Positions 30,797 through 37,401 of a stretch of DNA of 37,401 bases are shown piece after piece. How positions within the stretch are numbered: the stretch's first letter is position 1; each line of letters begins with the position of its first letter. Source of the stretch: Acidimicrobiia bacterium (GTDB lineage: Bacteria > Actinomycetota > Acidimicrobiia > IMCC26256 > DASPTH01); assembly GCA_040880805.1 (NCBI GenBank), contig JBBDHW010000016.1:1-37401 (forward strand), in the 5' to 3' direction. A model generated the notes under the pieces. The model was not told where the DNA came from and made no database searches. It was given only the letters and a program-made list of their open reading frames with translations. The position numbers were made by a program, and so were the translations under genes.

Positions 30797-32053
30797 ATGT
30801 CGACTGAGCCGCTCGTCGTGGTGTCGTCGGACACCCATATCGGGCCGCTCCTGAAGGAGCAGCTGCGCGACTACTGCCCTCCCGCATACCTCGACGACTT
30901 CGACGCGTTCGTCACTGCGCGCGAGGACTCTGCACAGGGGAGAGGCGGGCTGCCGTTCGGCGGCCACCCCAACTCGCTCACCGCCGGACATCACGACGTC
31001 GACGCGCGGTTGCGCGACATGAATCGCGACGGCATCGCCGCCGAGGTGATCTTCCACGGGAGCCAGAACGGTGAGCCGATGCCGTTCCTCCCACAGCTGT
31101 TGGGAAACAACGCGAGCTTCGAGCTCGATCCGGAACTGGCTCCGGTCGGGGAGCGCATCTACAACCGTTGGCTGGCTGATTTCTGCTCGGTCGAGCCCGA
31201 ACGTCATGTGGGCTTGGCCCACGTACCCATGTGGGACATCGACGCGGCGGTGGGTGAGCTCGAGTGGGCGGCCGACGTCGGCTTGCGCGGTGTGAACTTC
31301 CCCGCCCCTCGCCACGGCGTGTACCTCGAGTACAACGACCGCGCGTGGGAGCCGTTCTGGTCGGCGTGCGAGGCGTGCAACATGGCATTGGCAACGCACG
31401 TCGGTGTGGCGAGCCCCGGCCGCGCGTCGGGCCCCGAATCGCTCGCGCTCACCTCGATCGAAGACGGCGGCTACTTCGCGCGACGCGCGATCTGGTGGAT
31501 GATCTTCGGCGGCGTGTTCGAACGGCACCCCAACCTGAAATTGGTGATCACCGAGTCGCCGGGGGAGTGGTGGTCGCACACGATGGTCGAGCTCGACTCC
31601 ACGTGGTTGTCGCAGGCCGACTGGAACGCCGCGCTGCGCGAACAGGTGCCGCGCCGGCCGAGCGAGTACTGCGAGTCGAACGTGTTCGTCGGCGCAAGCT
31701 TCCTCGCGTCCTTCGAAGCCGCGCGTGCCGTCGACGAGGGCTACGCGTCGCAGCTCCTCTGGGGTTCTGACTACCCGCACATCGAGGGAACGTGGCAGCA
31801 CACCAGTCACGACGACGCGGAGCCGGTCACGCGGGCCGCGCAGCGCAACACGTTCTGCGAGATCCGGCCCGACGCCACTCGGGCGATGCTCGGTGAGAAC
31901 GCGGTGGCCGTGTACGGCCTCGACGCGCAGAAGCTCGGCGAGGTCGCGGCGAGGATCGACGCGCCCACGCTGGCCGAGCTCGCCGTGCCAATCGAGTCCA
32001 TCCCACCGGGCGCGAGCCCCACCGCCTTCCGCACTTTCGGTGCCTGGAAGTAA
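30797..32053 (+). CDS. Amidohydrolase_2 family protein
   Basis: This 418-aa TIM-barrel metal hydrolase is more distant from the other two in the window. The metal-binding start is VVSSDTHIGP (residues 8-17), a middle His is in A-L-A-T-H-V-G-V, and the late Asp is in LLWGSDYPHIEGTWQH. The amidohydrolase_2 family includes decarboxylases and hydrolases of aromatic or cyclic acids. ATG 30797 has GGAAGGGAG 7 nt upstream. The C-terminal ~30 residues (IPPGASPTAFRTFGAWK) are an extra tail. It is followed after 13 nt by an NTF2-like gene, and another NTF2-like gene diverges from it, so the three are probably functionally linked. Confidence 0.85.
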   Translation: MSTEPLVVVSSDTHIGPLLKEQLRDYCPPAYLDDFDAFVTAREDSAQGRGGLPFGGHPNSLTAGHHDVDARLRDMNRDGIAAEVIFHGSQNGEPMPFLPQLLGNNASFELDPELAPVGERIYNRWLADFCSVEPERHVGLAHVPMWDIDAAVGELEWAADVGLRGVNFPAPRHGVYLEYNDRAWEPFWSACEACNMALATHVGVASPGRASGPESLALTSIEDGGYFARRAIWWMIFGGVFERHPNLKLVITESPGEWWSHTMVELDSTWLSQADWNAALREQVPRRPSEYCESNVFVGASFLASFEAARAVDEGYASQLLWGSDYPHIEGTWQHTSHDDAEPVTRAAQRNTFCEIRPDATRAMLGENAVAVYGLDAQKLGEVAARIDAPTLAELAVPIESIPPGASPTAFRTFGAWK

Positions 32054-32066
32054 GGAAACCAAACCT

Positions 32067-32486
32067 ATGGACGACCGCGCGCAAACCCTCGCCGACAAGG
32101 CCGAGATCGTGGAGCTCATGACCCGTTACTGCTTCGCGGTCGATTTCCGTGAGTTCGACGAGTTGCGCGACGTGTTCGCCACCGACGCCGACGCCACCTA
32201 CGTGCTCACGCCGCTCGGTCTCGGGCTCGAAGACGTGCACCTCTCGGGCGCCGACGCCATCGTCGAATGGCTGAGCTCCGTGCTCGGGAACCTCGGTGAA
32301 CCCGGTCCGCGCCACGCGATGACGAACTTCCTCATCGAGGTTCACGGCGACCACGCGCACTCGCGCAACTACCTCGCGGGTGGCGGTGGCCTCTACACCG
32401 TCGACCACGTGCGCACACCAAACGGGTGGCGCGCGGCGCGGTTCGAGATGCGTAACTTCGCGCGCCCGGCTACTCCGCCTGGCTGA
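32067..32486 (+). CDS. NTF2-like (SnoaL-like) protein
   Basis: This 139-aa protein reads DKAEIVELMTRYCFAVDFRE, F-A-T-D-A-D-A-T-Y, G-P-R-H-A-M-T-N-F-L-I-E-V and W-R-A-A-R-F-E-M-R-N-F-A, a SnoaL_4-like fold. The family's usual catalytic Asp/His positions appear as R-Y-C-F-A-V-D and R-H-A-M-T-N. AAGGAAA lies about 10 nt before ATG 32067. It is in an operon with the amidohydrolase. Its last 17 nt overlap the tail of the GH15 gene on the other strand. Confidence 0.82.
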   Translation: MDDRAQTLADKAEIVELMTRYCFAVDFREFDELRDVFATDADATYVLTPLGLGLEDVHLSGADAIVEWLSSVLGNLGEPGPRHAMTNFLIEVHGDHAHSRNYLAGGGGLYTVDHVRTPNGWRAARFEMRNFARPATPPG

Positions 32487-34275
32487 TCGCCCACGCCGCG
32501 TTGATCAAACCGATGTGGCTGAACGCCTGCGGGAAGTTGCCGAGCAGTTCGCCCGTTTCGGCGTCGACTTCTTCTGCGAGCAGACCCACGTCGTTCACGT
32601 AGACAATCGCGCGCTCGAACGTCTCCCGGGCTCGCTCCACTTCTCCGGCCAGCGCGAGCGCCTGCGCGAGCCAGAAGGTGCAGAGGAGGAATGTGCCTTC
32701 TTCGCCCTCGAGGCCGTCGTGGGCGAGGTAGCGGTATACGAGTCCGTGTTTGTCCGTAAGTCGCTCAGCGGTCGCGTTGATCGTCGCGAGCATGCGCGGG
32801 TCGCTCGCGGGGATGAAGCCGACGATCGGCATCATCAAGTTGGACGCGTCGAGGTCAACGGATCCGAACGATTGCGTGAACGCGCCCGCCGCCTCGTTCC
32901 AGCCGCGCGTGAGGATGGCGTCGGCGATCTCGCCGCGCATGCGCGTCCAATCGTCGACGCGATCGGCCGTGCCGAACCGGTCGGCAAGCAGGATCGCCCG
33001 GTCGAGCGCGACCCAGCACATGAGCTTGGAGTACAGGAAGTCGCGCGGCGCGCCCCGCACTTCCCAGATTCCCTGGTCCTGCTCGTACCAGCGTGCCGCG
33101 GCGGTGTCGGCCAGATCGGCGAGGAACTGCCGAGTGGACGGCGCCAAGCGATCGAGCTGCTCCGGCAACCGGTACACCGCGTCGAGCAGCTCGCCGTAGA
33201 CGTCGAGCTGACGCTGATTCCAGGCACCGTTCCCCACGCGCACCGGCGCGCTGTTGCGCCAACCCGCGAGATGTGGCAACTCGCGCTCGGTGAGGTCGCG
33301 CTCGCCGCCGATGCCGAACATGATCTGCAGGTCGCCACCGCGACGCACGAGTGACGCGGCCGCCCCCGACATGAAGTCGAAGAACTTGTCGGCCTCGTCG
33401 GGACACGCCGCCACCCAGAGGGCTTGGATGGTGAAGCTCGCGTCGCGCACCCATGCGTAGCGGTAGTCCCAATTTCGCGAGCCGCCCGGTGTCTCCGGCA
33501 GCGAGGTGGTGGGCGCCGCACAGATCGCGCCGGTCGGGAAGTAGGTGAGCGCGTAGAGCACGCGCCCGCTGTGGTGCACGAGATCGTGCCACGGTCCCTC
33601 GTAGGCCTGGTGGAGCTCCGACCATGTGTGCCACGCGGCGGCGGTGTCGGCGAGGCGCTCGGCGATCTCGTCGCTCGGCCAGAGACGAGGAGGGTCCTCA
33701 GAGGTGGTCTTGTGCTCGAGTGCGAACAGCACCGTCTCGTCCTCGCGGACGGTGAACGTCGCTCGGGCAGAGCTCTCGTCGACCGCGAGGGGAACTGACG
33801 AGCCCAGCGCGAGCACATCCGCCCCACCGCGCGCGGTGACACCACCGTCGACCAGGTCGAGCAGCGGGTGGATCAACCCGTACTCCGGTCGCGGCGCGTA
33901 CGTCATCGCGACTTCGGTCTCGCCGCTCACGCCGGTGATTCGCCGCAGGAGCGCGGAAGGCGCGTCGGCACCGAGCTCATGGCCGCGTTCGTTCCGTCCG
34001 ACGGCAAGCGCATCCACGAGCGTCACGGTGCCCGTCGCCGTGCGAAACGTGGTCTCGAGCACCATCGTGTCGTCGACGTAGCGCCGACTCACCTCGGAGT
34101 CGGCGGTCGGGTGGATCGACCAGTGGCCGGCGCGCTCGTCGAGGATCCGCCCGAACACCGACGGGCTGTCGAACCGCGGGAAGCACAACCAGTCGACGGA
34201 GCCGTCGCGGCTCACGAGGGCAGCAGAATGGCAATCCGACAGCAGCGCGTAGTCCGCGATCGGCGGTTGGCTCAC
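32470..34275 (-). CDS. Glycoside hydrolase family 15 (glucoamylase/trehalase type)
   Basis: This 601-aa enzyme has the N-terminal beta-sandwich start PPIADYALLSDCHSAALVSRDG then W-L-C-F-P-R-F-D-S-P. The (alpha/alpha)6 barrel carries SRNWDYRYAWVRDASFTI, W-E-V-R-G (a candidate catalytic Glu), Y-S-K-L-M-C-W-V-A-L-D-R-A, F-L-L-C-T-F-W-L-A-Q-A-L and G-N-F-P-Q-A-F-S-H-I-G-L. Actinobacterial members include trehalases (acting on intracellular trehalose) as well as glucoamylases. The lack of a signal peptide fits an intracellular enzyme. GTG 34275 overlaps the upstream aminotransferase stop by 4 nt (GTGA), with AAGGAG about 11 nt before; ATG 34296 is an alternative. Its pairing with an aminotransferase is not explained. 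Confidence 0.88.
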   Translation of the reverse strand: MSQPPIADYALLSDCHSAALVSRDGSVDWLCFPRFDSPSVFGRILDERAGHWSIHPTADSEVSRRYVDDTMVLETTFRTATGTVTLVDALAVGRNERGHELGADAPSALLRRITGVSGETEVAMTYAPRPEYGLIHPLLDLVDGGVTARGGADVLALGSSVPLAVDESSARATFTVREDETVLFALEHKTTSEDPPRLWPSDEIAERLADTAAAWHTWSELHQAYEGPWHDLVHHSGRVLYALTYFPTGAICAAPTTSLPETPGGSRNWDYRYAWVRDASFTIQALWVAACPDEADKFFDFMSGAAASLVRRGGDLQIMFGIGGERDLTERELPHLAGWRNSAPVRVGNGAWNQRQLDVYGELLDAVYRLPEQLDRLAPSTRQFLADLADTAAARWYEQDQGIWEVRGAPRDFLYSKLMCWVALDRAILLADRFGTADRVDDWTRMRGEIADAILTRGWNEAAGAFTQSFGSVDLDASNLMMPIVGFIPASDPRMLATINATAERLTDKHGLVYRYLAHDGLEGEEGTFLLCTFWLAQALALAGEVERARETFERAIVYVNDVGLLAEEVDAETGELLGNFPQAFSHIGLINAAWAISQAE

Positions 34276-35660
34276 GAGGGGCCCATCTCCTTCCATGCGT
34301 CGGTGAGCACGGTTCGCAGCGTGGCTTCGATGAAGTCGAATTCAGCCGGTCCCGCGATGAGCGGCGGCGCGAGCTGCACGATCGGGTGACCGCGGTCGTC
34401 GGTGCGACAGATCAGGCCGGCCTCGTAGAAACGCGGTGCCAGGTAGCCCCGAAGCAAGCGTTCGCGCTCGTCCTTGGGGAACGTCTCCTTCGTGGCCTGG
34501 TCGCGCACGAGCTCGATTGCCCAGAAGTAGCCGCCACCGCGTACATCACCGACGATCGGGATGTCGCGAAGACGCTCGAGCCGCGCCTGGAGCTCGGGTT
34601 CGTGCGTACGCACGTTGTCGAGCACGCGCTCCTGTTCGAACACGTCGAGGTTCGCGAGAGCGACCGCGCAGCTCACCGGATGGCCCGCAAAGGTGATGCC
34701 GTGCAGGAACGAGGAGTCGGGCTCGGCGAGGAACGGCTCGGCGAGCGCGTCGCGACAGATCACCGCGCCCAACGGCGAGTAGCCGCTGGTGAGGCCCTTC
34801 GCGCAGGTGATCATGTCGGGCAGGTAGTCGTAACGCTCGCAGCCGAACATCTCACCGAGCCGACCGAACGCACAGATCACCTCGTCGGAGACGAGCAGCA
34901 CCCCGTACTTGTCGCAGATCTCACGTACCCGCTGGAAGTAGCCCTCGGGAGGGACGAAGCAGCCCCCACCGTTCTGCAGGGGCTCGAGGAACACCGCGGC
35001 GACCGTGTCGGGACCTTCGAAGAGGATGCGCGCTTCGATCGCGTCAGTCACATCGAGCATGAAGGCTTTCTCGTCGTCGCCGTGCGGATGCCGGTACCGG
35101 TTGGTGTTGGGAACGTGCGACGCACCAGGGGTGAGCGGCTCGAACGGGGTGCGCAATGCCGGGATGCCGGTGATCGCGAGCGCGCCGAGGGTTGTGCCGT
35201 GGTACGCGATCTCGCGCGCGATCACCTTGTGGCGTTGTCCTTGCCCGATGGCGCGGAAGTACTGCCGTGCGAGCTTCCAGGCCGACTCGACTGCCTCGGA
35301 CCCGCCGCTCGTGAAGAAGACGCGATTGAGGTCGCCCGGCGCGAGCTCAGCGACCCGCGCCGCGAGCTCGATCGCGGGCGGGTGCGCGTAGTTCCAGATC
35401 GGGAAGTACGCGAGCTGTTCCGCCTGCCGGCGGGCCGCTTCCGCAAGGTCGGCACGACCGTGTCCTACCTGCACGGCGAACAGGCCGGACAACCCGTCGA
35501 AGAGACGCTTCCCCGTCGCGTCCCACACGTAGCAGCCCTCGCCGCGCGTGATGATGTTGACGGGATGGTTGTCGTCGTACGCGCCGAGTCGCGCGAAGTG
35601 CATCCAGAGATGACGACGTGCAAGCTCGCCGAGCTCGTCCGGGGTGCGCGCGCTGGTCAA
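34272..35660 (-). CDS. Class III (omega) aminotransferase, PLP-dependent
   Basis: This 462-aa fold-type I aminotransferase reads G-L-S-G-L-F-A-V-Q-V-G-H-G, F-T-S-G-G-S-E-A-V-E-S (phosphate loop, 116-126), Y-H-G-T-T-L-G-A, L-V-S-D-E-V-I-C-A-F-G-R with Asp259, and the PLP lysine Lys288 in I-T-C-A-K-G-L-T-S-G. Homologues act as beta-alanine/pyruvate, putrescine/pyruvate or taurine/pyruvate aminotransferases, so an amine or omega-amino acid is the likely donor. The start is TTG 35660, since the conserved D-E-L-G-E-L-A-R-R-H-L-W region needs it. TAGAAT ends 7 nt upstream, so this start looks leaderless. The last codons carry the ribosome-binding site of the GH15 gene. Confidence 0.88.
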   Translation of the reverse strand: MTSARTPDELGELARRHLWMHFARLGAYDDNHPVNIITRGEGCYVWDATGKRLFDGLSGLFAVQVGHGRADLAEAARRQAEQLAYFPIWNYAHPPAIELAARVAELAPGDLNRVFFTSGGSEAVESAWKLARQYFRAIGQGQRHKVIAREIAYHGTTLGALAITGIPALRTPFEPLTPGASHVPNTNRYRHPHGDDEKAFMLDVTDAIEARILFEGPDTVAAVFLEPLQNGGGCFVPPEGYFQRVREICDKYGVLLVSDEVICAFGRLGEMFGCERYDYLPDMITCAKGLTSGYSPLGAVICRDALAEPFLAEPDSSFLHGITFAGHPVSCAVALANLDVFEQERVLDNVRTHEPELQARLERLRDIPIVGDVRGGGYFWAIELVRDQATKETFPKDERERLLRGYLAPRFYEAGLICRTDDRGHPIVQLAPPLIAGPAEFDFIEATLRTVLTDAWKEMGPS

Positions 35661-35667
35661 GCTGGGG

Positions 35668-35673
35668 ATTCTA
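35668..35673 (-). promoter_or_regulatory. TAGAAT -10 box of a leaderless aminotransferase transcript
   Basis: On the minus strand TAGAAT is followed by 7 nt and then TTG 35660, with no Shine-Dalgarno between. That spacing places the first transcribed base at or next to the start codon. The opposite-strand -10 for 35708 is 21 nt away, giving back-to-back promoters in a 47-nt gap. Confidence 0.5.
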
Positions 35674-35694
35674 CGGCTCGAGTTCAGATGCGCG

Positions 35695-35700
35695 TAGGGT
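35695..35700 (+). promoter_or_regulatory. TAGGGT -10 box of a leaderless small-protein transcript
   Basis: TAGGGT is followed by 7 nt and then GTG 35708, with no Shine-Dalgarno sequence. This is the same arrangement as the aminotransferase promoter on the other strand. Confidence 0.45.
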
Positions 35701-35707
35701 GTGCGCC

Positions 35708-35809
35708 GTGTACTACGGAATCGGGATCTTCGCCTTTGTCGCCATCCTCTGCATCGTCGCCTACTTCGTCATGATGAAGCGGCGCCGCGAGTACGAGAAG
35801 GGCGAGTAG
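35708..35809 (+). CDS. Small single-pass membrane protein (33 aa)
   Basis: GTG 35708 opens 33 codons. The protein has one hydrophobic helix (G-I-F-A-F-V-A-I-L-C-I-V-A-Y-F-V-M-M, residues 5-22) followed by a strongly charged tail, KRRREYEKGE. The positive-inside rule puts the C terminus in the cytoplasm. Small membrane proteins of this shape often bind and tune larger membrane complexes, but I recognise no family. The longer open frame upstream (to 35618) overlaps the aminotransferase gene and its promoter and is not coding. It ends 6 nt from the converging DUF4230 gene. Confidence 0.68.
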   Translation: MYYGIGIFAFVAILCIVAYFVMMKRRREYEKGE

Positions 35810-35815
35810 CGAGGG

Positions 35816-36580
35816 CTACCCGGCCGACCTCGCTGCCGCAGTCGGGCTCGTGTACACCACGTTCACGTCGGTGTAACCGAGCCGGCCAAGGAACCCCTGC
35901 AGCATCTTCGTCGTGTTGCGTTCCGCGCGCTGGACGAGGTGACTGTGCCTCGCGGCTGTACCCAGCTTGTCCTGCGCGAGCACATAGAAGCGCTGCTCAC
36001 TGGTGGGGTTGTCGCTGAAGATTCCGCCCAAGCGGTTCACGATGCCGCGTTCGCGACCGACGACGCGACTGGTCTTGGGGTCGATGACCGCAGGATTGAC
36101 TCGCGGTTCGGGCAGTGTGATCGTGACGGCGCCGTCGCCGCGCGGCTGCACCGCACCGGTCGAGAGCGCCGAGAAGTCGACCGTGGCGTCGACCGTCCCG
36201 TTCGCGAGGAACGTGGTGCGCTCGCCGGCGATGAACGAGGGCAGGATCGACACGTCGTCCTCGACGTCGATCGTCTGCTGGAAACGTGCCTGAGCAGCCG
36301 AGTACGACGACAGGTTGTTGAGCTCTTTGAGCAAGGCGGGGGACGAACGGTCGACGCTCGACGTGGCGAAGGGATTGCCGATGTCGAGGATTCCGGTGAG
36401 CACTCCGGCGATCGCCAGCACGCCGACGGCCAGGGCACCGACGACCACGAGCGACACGATGGAGCTGAGGCGGGGTCGGCGGCGGCGGCCACCGTCCGCC
36501 ACGACCCGCACGGTGACCTCTTGATTCGATTGATCGGGGCCGGCGGACGGGTGAGTGCTGTCCTTGAGCAGGGTGGGCAT
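35816..36580 (-). CDS. DUF4230 family membrane-anchored protein
   Basis: This 254-aa protein has a ~40-residue cytoplasmic start rich in Arg (GGRRRRPRLSS), one transmembrane helix (about 41-65, S-I-V-S-L-V-V-V-G-A-L-A-V-G-V-L-A-I-A-G-V-L) and an extracytoplasmic domain. That domain has L-L-K-E-L-N-N-L-S-S-Y-S-A-A, the D-V-E-D-D-V-S-I-L-P-S-F block, V-D-F-S-A-L and A-V-T-I-T-L-P-E-P. This matches the DUF4230 architecture, a family of unknown function. ATG 36580 is preceded by AGGAG 5 nt upstream. No partner gene is obvious. Confidence 0.77.
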   Translation of the reverse strand: MPTLLKDSTHPSAGPDQSNQEVTVRVVADGGRRRRPRLSSIVSLVVVGALAVGVLAIAGVLTGILDIGNPFATSSVDRSSPALLKELNNLSSYSAAQARFQQTIDVEDDVSILPSFIAGERTTFLANGTVDATVDFSALSTGAVQPRGDGAVTITLPEPRVNPAVIDPKTSRVVGRERGIVNRLGGIFSDNPTSEQRFYVLAQDKLGTAARHSHLVQRAERNTTKMLQGFLGRLGYTDVNVVYTSPTAAARSAG

Positions 36581-36673
36581 GGTTCTCCTGGGGTCGAGGC
36601 GCGACACGATGCGCGCTGCGTTCGGATGACTAACGATCCCCGACCCCTGGTCAGTTCCACAGTCGAAGAGCCG

Positions 36674-36702
36674 CTTGAAATCTCTGCATGCTGGTGTGTC
36701 AA
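36674..36702 (-). promoter_or_regulatory. Putative promoter of the DUF4230 gene
   Basis: On the minus strand a consensus TTGACA (36697-36702) and TTCAAG (36674-36679) are 17 nt apart, giving a leader of about 85 nt before ATG 36580. The -35 is perfect and the -10 is weak. Confidence 0.35.
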
Positions 36703-36795
36703 GAAAAATCAATGGCGCTCTTGACGATTGAGGCCCAAGTCGTGATCACACAGGTGTAGTTCTCACGGAGCATGCGCGCGCTACGTGGTATTTGC

Positions 36796-36825
36796 TTGAC
36801 CTGGCGAGGTATCCTGCTATCGAAT
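36796..36825 (+). promoter_or_regulatory. Putative promoter for the 36874-37401 genes
   Basis: TTGACC (36796-36801) is followed after 16-18 nt by TATCGAAT (36818-36825), a fair match to a sigma-70-like promoter on the plus strand. It stands about 50 nt upstream of the small ORF at 36874. The rest of 36581-36873 has no gene I can support; GTGATCAC (36743-36750) is an 8-bp palindrome in it. Confidence 0.4.
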
Positions 36826-36873
36826 GCGTCGAGACCGTCGTCAAGCGCACCCCCGAGACTCGGAGACGCGACT

Positions 36874-36990
36874 GTGACCCAAGCACTCTTCTTCGACTTC
36901 GTCGAAAAGCGCGTGATTGTGCCCCAGCCGCAGATCCCGGCCAACGACGAGCGACCCGCACCCATGCCAGAGGTGTCAACAAACCCTTAG
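36874..36990 (+). CDS. Small hypothetical protein (38 aa)
   Basis: GTG 36874 has GGAG 8 nt upstream and opens a frame starting MTQALFFDFVEKRVIVPQPQ. A Pro/Glu-rich end follows and the stop is TAG 36988-36990. It has no transmembrane segment or recognisable domain. A short hydrophobic/charged start followed by a disordered tail would fit a small partner protein or a leader peptide. It ends 10 nt before the DUF6941-like gene, so the two may be linked. The frame is open upstream to 36772 without coding character. Confidence 0.45.
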   Translation: MTQALFFDFVEKRVIVPQPQIPANDERPAPMPEVSTNP

Positions 36991-37000
36991 CATTGTCCCC

Positions 37001-37401
37001 GTGCGGGTAGATTGGGCAACAACCTGTCGGTACGCGGGGGTAAATGCCGGTCTCGCCACAATCGTCGGCGCGGGTATCGACACGTACTGGCCTTCTGCCT
37101 TCCCGGCTGAAGTCACGGGAACCATCCTTGCTCGGGTCGTGGGTCGGCCCGAAGAAACCGAGCAGATGCACACGCTCGTGGTCCGCGTTCTCGGACCGGA
37201 CATGACACCGTCGGCTGATCCCCTTGAAGCCCAGTTTCAGACTGATCTGTCACCCGCTCACTATCCAGGTTGGGAACAGCAGGTCCTACTGCCAATCGGC
37301 TTCCGCTTTCGAGCCTCAGAAGCAGGCATCTTCACAATCGAGATCGGAGAAGTAGTCAAGACTTGTGGATCGGGTTTGTTGGTCACGCGGCGACCTCGTT
37401 C
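37001..37401 (+). CDS. DUF6941-like protein, N-terminal part (runs off the right edge)
   Basis: GTG 37001 opens a frame to the end of the window without a stop (133 codons). It begins MRVDWATTCRYAGVNAGLAT, then IVGAGIDTYW and a strand-rich region (V-T-G-T-I-L-A-R-V-V-G, L-V-V-R-V-L-G-P-D, V-L-L-P-I-G-F-R-F). This resembles the small beta-rich DUF6941 family as I remember it; function is unknown. No Shine-Dalgarno is present. TAGCAT (36988-36993) ends 7 nt before the GTG, so the start may be leaderless. Codon use includes more A/T-ending codons than most of the window. The 3' end is not in the window. Confidence 0.6.
   Translation, partial: MRVDWATTCRYAGVNAGLATIVGAGIDTYWPSAFPAEVTGTILARVVGRPEETEQMHTLVVRVLGPDMTPSADPLEAQFQTDLSPAHYPGWEQQVLLPIGFRFRASEAGIFTIEIGEVVKTCGSGLLVTRRPR

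Noticed and set aside
36992-37250. Minus-strand frames of 75-141 aa at the right end
   Set aside because: They lie opposite the DUF6941-like frame, which has the better coding character and a plausible leaderless start.
1-37401. CRISPR array, prophage genes, insertion sequence or toxin-antitoxin pair
   Set aside because: No regularly spaced repeats, transposase, integrase, capsid or toxin-like genes were seen anywhere in the window.

Overview
This is a high-GC, gene-dense window with no rRNA, tRNA, CRISPR array, transposase or integrase that I can see. GTG/TTG starts, 4-nt ATGA/GTGA overlaps, several starts that look leaderless (TANNNT box 6-7 nt before the start codon), a peptidoglycolipid-addressing (GAP) membrane protein, an F420-type luciferase-like oxidoreductase and the mix of catabolic families all point to an actinobacterium. 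An uncultured soil or aquatic Acidimicrobiia-like lineage is my best guess, from gene content only.

Layout. 1-1010 (-): start of a glycosyltransferase that leaves the window, a truncated sulfotransferase and a doubtful 29-codon ORF. 1067-4650 (+): acyl-CoA synthetase, Zn-ribbon/OB-fold DUF35 protein, thiolase-fold protein lacking the usual Cys, and a CMD-family protein. 4652-5530 (-): 3-hydroxyisobutyrate-dehydrogenase-like enzyme. 5603-9746 (+): amidohydrolase, two-subunit GMC dehydrogenase, GAP protein. 14690-9750 (-): VOC protein, amidohydrolase, N-acyl-D-amino-acid-deacylase-like enzyme, YHYH lipoprotein, winged-helix regulator, small protein. 14755-15266: no gene seen. 19216-15267 (-): SDR, zinc alcohol dehydrogenase, copper amine oxidase. 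19286-22262 (+): LLM oxidoreductase, alpha/beta hydrolase, cytochrome P450, then a broken CaiB-type CoA-transferase. 22468-24438 (-): Tet/Otr(A)-type ribosomal protection protein with its own leader. 24649-25513 (+): NTF2-like protein and quinol-monooxygenase-like (ABM) protein. 25635-27403 (-): SDR remnant and a second acyl-CoA synthetase. 27464-30114 (+): epoxide hydrolase, 2,4-dienoyl-CoA reductase, SDR. 30212-30733 (-): NTF2-like. 30797-32486 (+): amidohydrolase and NTF2-like. 35660-32470 (-): class III aminotransferase and GH15 glycosidase. 35708-37401: 33-aa membrane protein (+), DUF4230 protein (-), a small ORF and the start of a DUF6941-like protein (+).

How the genes fit together. 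Most encode steps for breaking down small organic acids, amides, amines or alicyclic/aromatic molecules: CoA activation (two paralogous synthetases), double-bond reduction, C-C cleavage or thiolysis (thiolase-fold plus DUF35 pair), hydrolysis (three amidohydrolase_2 proteins, a deacylase, two alpha/beta hydrolases) and oxidation (P450, GMC, amine oxidase, ADH, SDRs, LLM). No substrate can be named from sequence alone. The most unusual parts are: the Cys-less thiolase-fold/DUF35 pair; the deacylase operon that also encodes a secreted YHYH lipoprotein and a regulator; a GMC/small-subunit pair with a Cys cluster but no Tat signal; and the ribosomal protection gene with a leader ORF, lying between two broken genes.
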